Positions 11,581 to 26,518 of a stretch of DNA of 64,000 bases are shown in pieces (within the stretch, counting starts at the first letter, position 1; the number at the start of each line of letters is the position of its first letter). Under the pieces are notes generated by a model that made no database searches, was not told where the DNA came from, and saw nothing but the letters and a program-made list of their open reading frames with translations. Position numbers and translations under genes: made by a program. The DNA lies in the NCBI GenBank assembly GCA_008921705.1, contig VFFE01007646.1, positions 441,533-505,532 of the forward strand, written 5' to 3'. The DNA comes from Burhinus oedicnemus (Eukaryota; Chordata; Aves; Charadriiformes; Burhinidae).

Positions 11581-14500
11581 CCAGACGGCTAATTATGAGC
11601 ACTTAAATGCCAAGATCCCTTATTAACCATTTCACTTAAGAATTGCGTAACAGCAAAATTGAGGTAATGTACTTTGTAACGCAGCAAGACATTCTTCTCA
11701 TGTCCTATCTTTCATTCACTTGGAAAGATGTTCTGTGAGAACCAAGTTAATAATATATTTCTCTCTTCTTGGCTGCATCTGTAAGTACTCTTGTGAATAT
11801 TCAGACAGGTGTCAGGGAAACCGCTGCTTTAGCAAGTTGTTTGGCAGGACTGCGTTCACCTGTTGGTGAATGCTAAATGGAATAAAAACATTTCCTACAC
11901 GTTCCATCAATGGAAAAAGAGTGGATCACTTTAACAGCTTACCTAGGATTCAAAATGCACAGCATAAGAATGTTGTTTCCTACAATGTTTTCAGCATCAT
12001 CATCACTCTTTTTTAAGGTTGGCTTCCATAAGCTCCATGCTCTTCACACTAGTTTCTCATAGCAACCTCACCTCTTTCCACAATTACAGAGATTGCATGT
12101 ACACCTTTTCCACCTTTTTTTTTTAAAAAAAAAAAAAAAAAAAGCTTCCCTCTTTATTTTTCCGTTCTGTCTTCCTTCCACCATAGTTTCTTTCTGGGGA
12201 CTTCCCATCTCCCTCTCTCTCTTACCTTTAATGTACGTTCCTATTTCATTGTACACTGTCCCCACTTCCTCTGTCACATTCTCAGGACACATGTCCACAA
12301 TCCTTCACGCTGCGTGTGGCCGCTGCATCATGCTACTGAAAAGTGTATTTCTGACCCAAAGCAGGCACGCACACACAACTGCGCTGCTTCTGAGTTAACC
12401 ATGGCCACCCAATGCTGAGTTGAGGCCAGTCCTACGCTTCTGTGCCAATGGTTTCAAGCCATAATATATAGAAACTGAGCACTTTGTGAATCATTTTAAA
12501 GATTTCAGTGGGACACTGCAAAAATTGCCACCAACTATCCTTGATTCTTATTTTAATGCCAGTAGTACAACAGTGAAGATGCATAGTCACAAAGCAAAGA
12601 ACTGTCAGGAAAAAATTAATGAAAATAGATATACTAAAAGTAACTTCAAGTATGAATTAATATTGTGAGTCAGTCCCTAACTATTTACCGTTTCACACAC
12701 AGCTAAAAGCATACTCCACTAATACAACAAAATGATTGCTCAGCTCCTTTGCAAAAAAAGAATTCAAGTCGCTATCACAAATTGTAAAAAATGGCTTTTA
12801 TATAACAAAGACATTTAAACTACAGCTTAACTGAAGAGTAGTCTGTGCATGATGAGCATAGAGGGGATAGAAAGACCAAGCTGTTCATAAAACCTGAATT
12901 CAATTTATCTTTCTTTTGTCCATACAGGACTGAATTTCAAAATGGGCCTCACTCATGACAGAAACAGTGCTGTAAGTGAGAACAATTAATTATGCGCGTC
13001 CGATGACAACAACTTCTGAAATGACAATTTAGTAACAGGAAAACATATGATTTTTCTAATGCAGCTTTCTCCATGAGGGTAGATGCTTTTCCTATTTACA
13101 AATATAGAGTAGTAGTATTTAAAGTCAGTATTCAAGTCAAGAAAAAAAGAATTTTCTACTCCTTAATTAATGTAAGGCCAATATATGGACATTCCCATAC
13201 CTGATTCGAACAGTTTTGCTTCTAATAAATTAGGCTTTTCAATGATTAATTTTTACTACTTTAAAAGACTTTAATCTGGTTTACAATCAAAATGTATGGC
13301 TCTTAGTGAAGAGCATCAGTCTTCGTCTGATGAAGTCATCCAACACCTTCTTTCCTACTAACCTGAAAGCCAGTCTGCCCTCCAAGTCAAACAGTGAGGA
13401 TTTGCCCCTGCAGATGTTAAAAACTCAAGCATTTCTAACACCAGTGGGTCACAACAGATTACAAAGCTGTCTCTATGCCAGGACTAGAATACTGCGTTTC
13501 TTGTACTTAAATGGCATGGGAAAAATCATGAGGTAGAGGAAGACTGCAGAAATTTTGCTTCTATTTATGCATTTTCCTTTTATAAAGTATTTCAGCAGCC
13601 TGAACAACAGAAGAAAAAGTATAAACTGAAAAGATTTAAGGGCCACCACAAAACTGTTAACTCAGAAAGCTGCAGAGCAGGTTGGATGGAAGGAAAGCAT
13701 TACAGCTGATGAGTTCCATGTTCTAGAAGAACACAAAGACGTCAGAGCCTACTTTGGTATATGTTCAGAAACTACATTCCTCTTGAGGAAGAGTGTCAGG
13801 AAGCAAAGTTTAAACACAGAGATGAACAAAACACAAGCATGAAATAGGAGATCCTTTCTTATCTTAAAAAAAGTGTGCAAGAGAGGGAGGAAGTAGATTT
13901 AGGGTTGATGGAAGGCCCAAGACAGAAACACAGAGAGAAGCTACTGCCTTCGTCAAAGCGTGGAGACAGAGGAGTGAAAAAACAAGCAGGAGGAGAACAA
14001 ATTCCTCCATCGTCTTGCTTTTCAAAGGAGGAAACGTGGTGATGGGTCTCTTATTATCCCACTGGGACTGTGGCTGTGTGCCAGGAAATTGTGGAATACT
14101 TGAGGTGAACCCTAGCTAGGCCTTTGTCCTGGTTTGAGGACAAAACCACAACAGCCTTTTAGAATTATGCTAAAATCTGCAGAAGCAAAATAATTTCTTC
14201 ATTACAGTATCAGTTCGTAGCTTTTAGTAACCACACAACATAGAGAATGTGGGATTTTCACGTTCTAAGAGCATAACTCAAGCAATAAAACTGAAGATCA
14301 AAGGTGTTTTCTCCATTTGTCTGGTCACTAAGTGATAGCATATGCTTAATTTCATAAATAATTCAAGCTAATGGGAAGTATTAACTTTAAAGAAATTATT
14401 AGCAAAAATAGTGGTTTCTATAGGAAGCAAAGCCAGCAGTATAAAAAAATACTTGTACTCTTGGGAATAAATACATTTATATTCATTAAATGTACCTTTT

Positions 14501-17500
14501 CCAAGGACATCAATGGAGGTAAAATGGGTTAGTGCATAGCACTTCTTGCAACTTAAGTATGACGCTGCATGGAAAACCATATTTGGCTGAATCACAATTT
14601 CAGAATGGAACCGGGGTGAGACAGGCTGCAACACAACTGCAAGTAAGTCCCGATGTCTTAGTAATAGAAAAGTTAGACTGTTATAGTCCTTCCTATGATA
14701 TCACTCTTATCAGCGCTCCTAAAGAAAGTTGATTCTACCAGGAATGGAATTTCTTTTTTTTCTTTCTTTCCCCAAATGTTAAGACAGGTTCTTTAGAATA
14801 CTGTATTTCTCAAACCATCAAATATGTATCAGAACAAATGAGGGCAATCCAAAAGAATGATTCATACTCCCTGGCTAGATTATGTGTGTCATCCACACCC
14901 ATTAATAAAATAGAACTCCTTGGTAAATTTTGGATAATGTCCGATTCAGAAACAAGGAGATACTGGGCAGGATTTGTTGAAACTCTCTAGAAGCCCAGGT
15001 GAATTATTTGGTATACAAACAAAGCGACTGGTAAATACATTGAGGCTAGTGGAATATTGCAAGTATCAGGCACTAATTTAATACATTGTAATATGACTGT
15101 TCATGGGCTACTTTTAAAAATTGAGATTATAGCACATGATAATCGCTACACAGCTGAAAACAGAGGAACAACCATCACATTACCTGTAAATTAAAAACCC
15201 CTCAGGCTATACATCACATCTTTTACCGAGTTGAGATCTATACATATACATAAATATATTTTTAACGCTGTCAATCAATTATTATATACTGCATGCAGAA
15301 ATTACATTAACCAATGTATGGATTTACAAAGCAAGCCCAAAACAGCCTCTGAATGCAGTACTCTCCAGCTGCTACGTCAAGGACTTAACTTCCAGAATTA
15401 ACACACCCTGCAAACGTATCCCTTCAAATCCAAACCAGACAAGCAGAACAGAAGGCCGACCAGCAAAACTTGCACCGCTCCCAGAGGGAAAATCTACCTC
15501 TAAATCCTAGGAAAGACAACAGCTGTCCAGCTGCTCCTGGAGACACTCATCCCGGAGCTGAGCATCTGGGGTCGGTAAACACACAAGTAGTCATAACTCC
15601 TTTGCTGAAGCAAGCAGAATGGGAAAAGAGAGCAAAGCTTGCTAGCTTCCCAGAGAAATACCAAGGTAGTAAGGTAATTGAGTACATATAGTGATGCACA
15701 ATACTATTCTAAGAAAGCCTAAAAAACTTACAAAAGAAGCAGATCATAAAGAAGTTGAATTTTATAATGGGCAACTCTAAGTCTGCAGTGAAATACAAAT
15801 TAATAGCCTTTAAAATCCTATGAAGCTTACATCTGTTAACATCAAGTTTTAAATTTGATACACACTGAAGATTTATATCACCCCTTCTGTAAGACGGGGA
15901 AAGAAAAAAAAAGCCCTTATGGAAAACACTCCAGGGTCTTTCTTCATAACTTTCATCACACTTCATTTAGAACATTAACTGCCTATCTTTGAATAAATGT
16001 TTTTAGCAGGACAAGCTATAAAAGGTTTGTAAAACTCAATTCTGTGCTATCAGGTAGAGACAGATACCTCTCTTTTACCTACATGATGAGACGTGCCTAA
16101 ATGCACAAACTAAAATATGCATGCACGTCTATAGATGTGTACAACTTACAGGACTTGAATCCATCGTTTTGATCGAATCAGAAATGTCATTCCAATTCAG
16201 TCCATGTAACAGGGATTATGCTAGAAATTTCTGGGGAAAAGGGTTGCAGAATAAACTAATTACCGCGGGAGGAGGGTAGGGTGTAGATCACAAACTTAAC
16301 GTTACAGAACTTCAAAAATTGTATTATTTTTGAAAGTGTTATTTTCAGTGAAAAGTTGTAGGAAGCTGATACATCACTTAGGCTATTAGTCTAATCTTAA
16401 AACATTCCTTACTGCAATATGACATTTGGTTGTTTTTTTCCAAAATTTTAACCATTTAGAACAAAACTCTCATACCAGGTCTCTACCTCAGGGTGTTCAG
16501 GGAAGCAGGGAGGGTTATTCGGATTCACCCAGACATGCCCGAGGATGATGTTAGGGACAACGTGTTTTACATATGTTGCTGGAGATTTTTCCTCTAAAAT
16601 GCTCCAGGGCCCCGAGCTGTTGCTGAAACAAGAGATTTGCAAATTGTCAGAGCATTAGCCTTTATGTCAGTCTCGCATCCAAACCGAATGCATGCAAGTC
16701 CTCGGAGGCCTCTGGGTGACCAGAAAGTGCTGGCACCACATTATAGAAAGGCTGAGAAGACTTCAGCCCAGGGCTACAGTGGTCAGGTCTCTGCTCTCAC
16801 TGCTACGTGTCCTCATCCAGCAAGGACAGTGCTGGAGAATGAGTCTGTGAGCCAGAGGTTTCCTCCTTCTGTGTTCCTAAAGACCTCTGCTTAATGGCAC
16901 CTTAAGCATGATGGAGAAGACAGATGGCTGATTTAAACTACTGCAGAAGAGAGAAACCATCAGATGAAATCATCTGGACAGAAACCAGATGAAGGAAACA
17001 GTTAGAAACTGGAAGAAAGGGTAAATCATTAGAACAGACTAAAATGCAAAAGGAGAGAAGGGGGAACACATGAGAAAGATTTGAGCAGGAACAGTGAGAC
17101 CAGATCTCTTGAAGACTGCTACGGTAAGATGACTAGAATTTGAATGGAAAGCCCAGAAAGAAGAAATTAAGTAGGAGAAAATCTCTAGGGCAAAGCTCAG
17201 GTTTGGAAAGAAAGCGACTGGAACCAGACCAGGGAAAGAAGTCAACTTCAAGGAAGGGGCGGGAGGAAGCTGTCAGTTAACATTTGTGAAACCCACCAGC
17301 AATACATGGATTTCTTTTCCTTTCAGAGTTGGTTTCAAAGAGAAGATGATAGGTTGCTACTGCTATCAAAAGTTCTTCAGCTCAAGTAGTATAAATCTTT
17401 ATATTGATCGTAGATGTTAGAAACTGCTCAAAACCAACTGATGCCACGTGACAATTTCACTTTTTATTTTGCCTTTTTGTAAACCTACAGAGCTGTAACT

Positions 17501-20500
17501 TGTCAGTGACAGCTATTCTTAGAATTATATTGCACTAATGTTTGGAATATTCTGAAAAAAATCAGGTGTTGAGCAGTTCAAATTAGATGCCCAAGTTCAG
17601 TAGGTACTTTTCACTTAATTTGTATGGATGTGCACTCACCATCTATAAAATGGAGGTAATACCCTCATTGTTTCCCAGGGTTGTTGCAAAGAGAAATACA
17701 TCAGTGTATGTGAAGTATTTGAATAGTGTAGTGATGAGCACCACAGAATCGCCAACAGAAAATTAATATTGTTGTAAGAACAAGGTTTGAACAGAGGTAA
17801 TAAATAAGGCTTCAGGCTATACATTGAACAATTAAAATAAACTAAAATATTGAATAGCTTGTCATCATGCTGGACCCCCAATATGAGAGGGTCCTGAGGG
17901 AGAGGGCACAAGCAGAAAATGCAAGTAGTGACTCTAACATAATGTGTATGCATACACACCTTTAATTCTGACACCAGAAATTGTTTGACAACTAGATTTG
18001 ATATTTTTAGAATAATGATCATTAACATAAGAGAAACAGCATAAATACAGAAAAGTAGCATTGTTCACATGAAAAAGTAAACAACACTGCAAATGTACCT
18101 GTAGGCAGATAGAAATATTCAGTACTGCTGTAAAGATTAAAGTTTAACAAAGGTGGTGACACATTGTAAAAGTCTTTTTGCCTGAAGCTTTTTATTTACC
18201 AGTGAACATTTATTATAACTGATGAATACAGGAACATGAGTTTCTCTGTTCCAGACCTTTTTCCCTTTACACAGCTATACACAGCTACAGAAGATCATTA
18301 TTCCAATTTCTTTTTAATTTCATGGCATAATAATTTACACAATAACAAACACACATATACACTCTTAGTTCATTCAGCTGTTCACTTCTCTGTAATTAAA
18401 GTAGAAATTTCGGTATTTGCTTTACCAACATGATGAAGCAAATTCTACTTCCCTAAACCTTCTCATTCATAAAATGTATGGATTAGTTTGCATGCAAGTG
18501 ATAGCAATAATTAAATTAACGGTCACGTGTATTTACACACAATAAGTGCCTTTGCCATGATCTATTATTAGCACTTACAGGCTAATACATAATGAGGTAG
18601 CAGAACCAAGCATGATGATGCTAGCAAAATGCTTGCATCTTGGAAGTAACTTCTAGAGGAGCATAAGATCACGTCTGTTCCTAGTTTGGCAACTCACTCA
18701 ATGTACGTCAAATCACGCAGCCCTTCCTCGGGTGAAAATCCCAGTTCAAACGTTTTCTCCCAAGGAAGGTGTCAGAAGCCAAATACAAGTACTGCTACTT
18801 TTATAAACCAAACAAATGTCGACTGGGCTTCGCCATCAGTGCTGAGCTGGACTGAGCTGCTCAGACGCCTAGTACTCGCCAACTTAGAGAATACGCTGCT
18901 GGTCAGAGCTCAGCGCAGTCATACTCGTTCACTGCGCTTTTAAAACAAAAACAGACTGACATATAACTCGAATTCTGGACCTCGTTAAAAAAATTCTTGG
19001 CCAAGGGTCATTGTTTCATATGCCTTAATGTTGATAGGGCAGTCAGGAAGTGTAAAGCTCTAGTGCGAGATAACGAAATGCCCTTAGTACATTCCTCTGC
19101 CCCACGAGACGCAGCAGTCCCAAAAGAACAGTAACACACAAGTGCAATAGGTAATAAAAGAGAAGGTAGTTACACACCCCAAATGCTTTTGTAAACTTAT
19201 TTACAGACACTGATCTATTGAAGTAAAGTTAATATACTGTTTTATATTCACATTTAAGTGCAATTTCTCTGGCTCTCAACGAGCAATGACAGCACCTGAT
19301 TTACACTATTTGTTTTCAAGGCAATTTAATTTTTGCCACTGGTGTCAAACTAGTCACATACCAGTCTGCGGATAAGAAGATCATTGTTAGTTCTCTTCTA
19401 AAGAAATAGTCTGTAAGGTTTAGACAAGCAGAACTACCTCTTCACATTAATTTTAAGTTAAGGATAAGTGAAGGATTGACTGCTAAAAAAGAGAGTCATC
19501 AGTCCCCTGCAGCGACTACAAGCCACATCCTATAGACAGGCTTTGGAGATACATGGCTCAGAGGGGAAAGATGTTACTGTGATACCAACGCTTCCTTAAG
19601 AAGTAAATAACAGCAGAGATGATGTACTTCACACCTATAATACGCATGAAATAAAGACAGATGAGGACTCATTTCACGCACAGCAAGCACTCAGCAGTAT
19701 GCAGGGGAGAACCACAGAAGAGTTAATCAGACTCTGTTTAGATCATTACATTCATAAAAGCAAAACAAGCTCTACTAATTAGTAGCCACTCCCACTATGT
19801 CTTCCTTGTTAAAAAAGATGTTCTTGTCACAAGGTAACTAACTAGAGATAAAAGTCCAGTGAAAGCATGGCGGACAGTAAATTTCTGAGTCACTAGGTCA
19901 AATTACAGAACAGTAGTCAACAGTTCCCCAATTTCTAATAAAACTACAAAATAACTTGGATTTTAGCTTTAAGCTAGTTAATTTAAATATGAAAGGATAT
20001 AATGTTTTTCTTTACGTGAGGTCAATGCTAACATTCTGAAGCAAAGACAGAAAATGGTAACAGAAGATTTTCATTATCTGTATCAAGTGTTTGGCAAGAC
20101 ATACAGACACGCTCAAGACAGTTACAAAATCCCCAGTTCAAAATTTTCCAAACCTAGGATTTGGCAAAGCCTGTTTCTGACAGATGAGGCGAAAAGTAAT
20201 GACAGGTGAGACACGCTGCACCGACAGAGACTTTGGGGATCAGCCACTCAAAATGTAAAGTGGATTAATTAGCGGTGTCCACCCTTAATCATGAGTCTGG
20301 GAACTGAAAAATTAAATCTGCCTGGACCCATCAGAATACTACAAACTCCAACTGAGGTAGAAAAGCTAACGTGCTTGAATAGACAGAAAACTTCTATGAG
20401 AAACAGACCCTGCCCTGCCTGCAATCTGAAGTGCAAATTACACAGAAGAAAAGGAAGCTGTGATTAACATCTCGTCAGGGGAGGGCAGCGATGAAATAGG

Positions 20501-23500
20501 ATAACGAAGGGAAGGTTCCGATTTAATCTTGGCGTAGTTTGATTAGATGTGTATTTCTTTAATTTCTTTGCTTAAACCTTTAATAAACATTTGTCTATTT
20601 GGGTTACCGTAGATAAATATCTTGACCTGCATTCTACCTGAACTCCCCTTTATTTAATGACTGATTACTGCACAAGTACTTCTCTGACATGTTGGCATTA
20701 TTATTTAACAAATGGATTCTACCGGCTCATTCCCAGATGTATAGTCTTCAGATTCAATAAGCTTTCTGTATAAACAACAGATTGAATGGCCTTTGTCCTT
20801 ATTAGCTTATAGAAAATTAATTTCATAGTGTTAATTTCTGGGCTTGGGCTAGTTGCCAAATGCTCAGGGCAGCTGTTAGAACTATAGACAATATCACACA
20901 AGTCTGAGATGGAAAGATCTATTAGGTTATTTCCTTTGACTACAAACTGATGAAGAACTGCAATCAATGAATCACATGCCCGTCACGTCCTTTACAGTAT
21001 ATACTCAATTGCGTTGGCTGGTTTTATACAACTGCAGCCACAAAGCCTCTACCACTTCATTTATTGCTTCATACTACTCTAAACCAGACATATTTGAAAA
21101 ATTTAATAGTTGGTAAAAACATAATAGCTTTACAGATTATGAAGCAAAGACAGACCCATGCGCCATCCAGTCTGATCACCTTCACAATCAGAACTACAGT
21201 TTCGAGCAGGGACCCTCCCGTTAACCCTCACGATGCAAGGCTCAGCTCAAGCATGTTTTGAAAAACATTCAGACCCTAAGGGCTCCAAGTACTAAGGACT
21301 TACCGTCCCTCGGCAAATTATTCCCGTGTTGAATAACTACACTGGTTTAAAACTGTCTTTGATTTCCTATTTAAATTTCTCAGATGCCAATTAGAGCTAC
21401 CGAACCAACATTGCTGGGTCTATGTCTGCTAGCAGATATATTCTGCTGCACATTGTGCACCGTATTCTTAGCGAAACACCTGTGACGCTATATACCTTCA
21501 AAGGTCTTCCCTCCTTGTCCCCCCATACTTGTTTCAGAGTCGAGTGACAACTCAGACATTCTCGATGGATTCAAACCTTTTAAAAATATATTTCCCTGAA
21601 TAACAAGTCCCAAAGACATAATCGCATTTTCACTCCTCTGAGAGTTTCTTCAGTTTCATACATCCCTGGTGTTGAAATGCCCAGAACTGACTCGTCAGAG
21701 AAGTCTTAGTGACATCTGCTATATTTCATAGACCTTGACAAGATGCCTGTACACAGGCAGCCCAAAGTAGCATTTGACTTGTTGGCTCCACTTATCTCAT
21801 TTACTGGCCCTTGAGGTCCCTTTCAGCATTACTGCTTTCCAAAGTAGTTCTATTAAATATTTTATATTTGGTTACTGTCCCCCCACACTGAGTCTCATTC
21901 GGTTTCCTGTGTATCCTTGTGGATCTTTGAAGTGTTCTGTATCGACTTCTGTGTCAGCAATGATGTTTTTAATGTCTGCAGCTTAAATATCAGATAAGAA
22001 GCACATTTCTGACATCTTTCACTACCATTTCGCATAAAGATCTTCATGTCCCTAACACGGATACTGTGGCATGCTATGCTCCCCCCACCCCCATGTTTCC
22101 GATATTAAAGAGGCAACCAGCTAAATTTTAAAATTGTAATAAATATCTATATTATCTGTCATTTAAAAATTAAAAACATTATATTTAACTAGATTTGATA
22201 ATCTTCCTAAACATCGATAACAGCAATAAAGGGAGCAAGTATCACTTTTAATGGTCTGCTCCACTTCCTTACTTCAACTGTCATTAAGTTTTATGGTACA
22301 AAATACTACGTGGGAAACGAAGGTTTCGATAAATTCAAAATATAAACCCCAATTATCTTTGACATAATAAAAGCTTTCTTACGCAGAAACTAAAAATTTG
22401 TGTGAATTCTGACCTGATACCATCTTAATAACAGACAAGGATAATAATGAAGTTCTTCACAGTTAATAACAAAATTCTGTATCAAAGAGCTTTATGCATA
22501 TTATATGAGGCTCAGAATGAACCTGTGAAAGATAACAGAGATAAAATAATCAATATATGTATACCATTTGGGCTGTTCAGAGGACTGGCTCATCTTTTAA
22601 CCACATCTGCATCACGTGAAGTAAAATAAGCCTCGATTTTGATGAGAATCTATTAGCATTCTTGTAATACAAATAATAAAAATCACTGCCTGGAAGCTCT
22701 GTTCAGGAGATTAGAAAACTGCCAAGTGATAAGGTTAACACAGTTAACAAAACCCTCTGTTTGTGACCGGTCTTATTCTGATTAGGATTATTTTTTGCTT
22801 TTTCCTACTATTCCATTAACTGATAAACTTCATTGTGTATACTGAACATAGGTAAGCATTTCAAAGTAATACTATAGAACCTATAAAGAAGAGGCAATCC
22901 GGTGTTACGAGCACAACCAGAGTATTTCCAAATGTTTTACATTCCACCCAGCAGAATGGGAGTAACTCCAGCTTTCTCATCACTACAACTTGTCATGTTT
23001 CAGCCTCTGAAATGACCGCTCAATGAAACTGGGCTTTCTACTACTTCTCTAATTTTCTTCTAGGATGACTACAAATTTCAGTCACAGTTATCAGCTTATC
23101 ACACAACTGAGGTGAACCGGAAGCGTGCCAGAAGCATGTCTCTAACTAACCTCCTGGGAGCCCTTGTATTAGTAGAAATAAGCTACACTCAAGAGAAAAG
23201 TCAAGAAATTAATTCAAAGATGTGGAGTTATGAAATGGCACAGAATTTGGCAGGTATTTGAAATCAATCGGGTCAGATTAGTCAAAGATTGTTCCTTGTT
23301 CTGATATTCTTGAGGAAATAAAATGATCGATCAGAAACACAAATACATTAAAATATTTGTCATCTGTTTTCAGATCACTATCTCTAAAACAAACACAGAG
23401 AAAATATTTTAGAAGGAATTAAATCACCCAAACACAGCGATCCTGTAAGAAAGACCTACTTGTAGTGGAGAATTTCTAGGCAACTGTCCCTGCTTGTCTT

Positions 23501-26221
23501 CTTCCTGCTCTGGTAGCTCATTGGAAGCATCCAAAGAAGGGTCCAAATCTGGAATTACCAACACAAGCTGCTTGACATTAGCCAGTTGAAGAACTCCTCC
23601 AAATACAATTATTATTGATATGAATGGGAGCAAACACTCGACTGCCCAGTCAGCTGCTTTTTGGGATGTTTGTTTTTCTTGCATTTGCACATGAATCAAT
23701 ATATGAAAACAAGAGGAGGAATTCTCCAATCTGAGGAATTTTGAAACGCTTTTCAAATTAATTGAAATTTTGATGTATCTGTTGTGCAAGTCAAGCTAAA
23801 AACCAACAGCAAATTTATCAACTGAGAGAAAAAAATTCCACACTTTTCACCTGATTACCTTTTTAATTTGAGTAGCTATTGATTTCGGTGCCACCACTCA
23901 CATTTATGAGGTACGTAAATGCTGCCAGGACTCAAACTGTTGAAGCTGCTATACGTAGCAGCTGTAGCGAGACAGAGCAGGAGTGTATTTGACACCTACC
24001 AGAATAAGCAACGCAGCCAACCCCAAACTTGCATCCTAGAAGGCTACGCACCAAGAGGTTGACATACGCCTCAAAAGATCTCTCTCTCCGCATCACAGGA
24101 GTATTAGTGGGTCCTCTAGTTCTCCAGGAATGATTGCTTCAGAAAATTATACAGATGATTTAAAACTAATTTAACACCTCATGTTTCCACTTCTTGACTT
24201 GAGTTAGCTTGGTTTTTCAGCTTTAGCAGCGCACTGATACTTATTTAGGATTCAAGCTTCGGAATATTATCAAAGGCTTTATCAATATCATCACAGAAAT
24301 GTGTTGATGTCCTCAGAGGACATAAGGAGACTTTAAGAGAGGCAAGCAACCAGAGAACATTACGGCAGGAAGGAAGGAAAGCAGCAGGATGGGGAGCTCC
24401 TGCCAGGTGTTTTTGGCAGCTATGCTGTACACCTGAACTAGACAACTGTACTTCAAAGAGTACTCCACTACTGGGTTTTTTTCCTACGGGCATACAAAAC
24501 TGCAAATTACACCATTATATACTGAAAGGACAGCAATGACAGGGATAGCAGTGCAGCAGACTATGTTTTTTTGGTGATACAGGGAACTGCTGTCAAAGAT
24601 GATCATCAAAACATGACCTGAGCCGGCAAAGCTAACGGCCAAACATCTCCACTTCCTGCACTATCCTTGCTGCTTCCGAGCTGGCTGCAGGTTCTGTCTG
24701 TTTCTGCATTCTGACTCCTCACGCAAATTTCCCCAGTGGGAACCTACAACCTGAGCTCTGGCAGCTGTCTAGAGCCTGGATCTACGTGAGTTCACAGCCA
24801 GGAATTATATTTTGTTTTATGACCGCACAAACCTAAAGCTTTGGAAGAAAATAATCTGAAAACACTTGAAAATGGCAACTCACTGCCATTTCTCTTAACA
24901 GAGGCTTCTTGTCATACATTTGACCGTGATTCAGTATCTTAACAGTACTTACTGAGCCTGAGAGAGAAACCTAACTGAAACTGCAGGCTTTGACATAGCT
25001 TTCTGCAATGTGAAGGAATATGTGGGTTTTCTCCTTTTTTCTCCAAGCAGAATGGTAGATAATCATTCTTTCTAATCTATTTTACAGAAGCAACAAATGA
25101 ACAAATAATCCTACAAAGATTTATGCAAAAGTCCAATTGATTTAGACAGTTTACTTATTATGGGTCTTTATTTAACATTAATAAGCATTGTTTAAATTCT
25201 AAAATAATTCCATATAAACATGTTTATTTTATTGTATGAACAGCTGTAGTATTGTTTAAACATGCATTCAGTATAATACAGTCTTCTACTTTTTTTTTTT
25301 TCATTTTATTTTCCAGATCTTTAACGATTTAGGGTTTTTACCATTATTAGCCACCAACCAACTGATAAGATACCTACAAGAACGCTCAGAAAATTCAGCT
25401 GTAGTTGGCTGGTAAAGTACAGAAAATGCTTTCTATTTGATTTTGTATTAAAAGGAAATTGGATATCACAAGACTAAAATGGTGATGCCAGCCAGAAAGA
25501 TATTTTGAGACAAAATGCAGAAGACTGTCTTCAGAGAAAAGATGTAAACAAAAGTGAGTGACTGAAATAATGTGGACCACTTCAGACATGGACAAGAGGT
25601 ACTAGGGATCAGAAATGAATTATTATGCTCTAAAATGATCCAATAAAAATCGAACTGTAGTGCAGTAATCAGAAAATGTATTGGAAAAGATAGGTTATAA
25701 AAAGAAAAAAGGAGCTTTCAAGTACTGCAGGTTATTAGCTACTATGGAGAAATCTGTATTCAGGAGATTATATTTCTAACAAAATATGCACACAACCAAA
25801 CACAGCTGAATTTGCTGTTCAAAAGGAAGTGAACTATAAAAATTAAAAAGCTAGAATGGAGGCAGAATCACAGGCTAGAATAAAAATAATCAATGCAACC
25901 ATCAATAGGAATGTCAAGATGAACACTGTACTGACTGAACACACAGCCACGCAGGCTTGAGAAAGAATGACTCAATTATATTTTTCCCCACGGGCAAAGA
26001 CATAAAAGATAGTTGTAGACACATCGAGCACACCACAAAAAAGCATTTGGGCAGCGCCTCTTGTTAGAAAGGAAGAACTGCAATTCTAAACGGTGAATAA
26101 TTACAGATGCTCTGGAAGAAAAACATTGGGGCTCTATTGCCTTTGGCAGCAAAGCCCTGGCAGACTGCAGCCACTGTGCCCACCTTCACAAATGCTCACC
26201 AGCACTTGCTAGCCCACAAAC
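11581..26221. other. Intronic sequence, nothing firmly recognised
   Basis: AT-rich, with a poly(T)/poly(A) switch at about 12113-12143 and other short homopolymers. A possible but weak exon-like stretch sits on the - strand at 23460-23548 and an LTR-like short hairpin at 14123-14144; both are discussed separately. No RNA gene or known repeat was identified by eye. Confidence 0.55.
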
Positions 26222-26518
26222 TGGCCCTTTTTACAAGGGTATGTAGTGACAGGATGAGGGGTAAAGGCTTCAAACTGGAAGAGGGTAGATTTAGAACAGA
26301 TATTAGGAAGAAATTTTTCACCATGAGGGTGGTGAGGCACTGGAACAGGTTGCCCAGAGAAGCTGCGGATGCCCCATCCCTGGAAGTGTTCAAGGCCAGG
26401 TTGGACGGGGCTTTGAGCAACCACGTCTAGTGGGAGGTGTCCCTGCCCAGGGCAGGGGGGTTCGAACTAGATGACCTTTAAGGTCCCTTCCAACCTAAAC
26501 CATTCCATGATTCTATGA
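26222..26518 (+). mobile_element. CR1 LINE 3' fragment (last codons of ORF2 plus 3' UTR)
   Basis: The + frame ending at 26430 reads CSDRMRGKGFKLEEGRFRTD, then IRKKFFTMRVVRHWNRLP and LEVFKARLDGALSNHV before a TAG. This is the C-terminus of CR1 ORF2, with its frame still open. It is followed by the CR1 3' UTR (GTGGGAGGTGTCCCTGCCC, then CCCTTCCAACCTAAACC and ATTCTATGA). The element is cut at its 5' end near 26222; the 5' part of the open frame (from 26107) does not look like CR1. It appears less decayed than the other copies and lies antisense to TENM1. Confidence 0.94.

Noticed and set aside
14123..14144. TTTGTCCTGGTTTGAGGACAAA hairpin as the edge of an avian retroviral LTR
   Set aside because: Resembles the start of some bird LTRs, but no LTR body, polyadenylation signal or matching second end follows within the expected distance.
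26107..26430. 107-codon + frame as a host gene
   Set aside because: Its C-terminal two thirds is the CR1 ORF2 C-terminus; the 5' part is chance open sequence joined to the retroposon.
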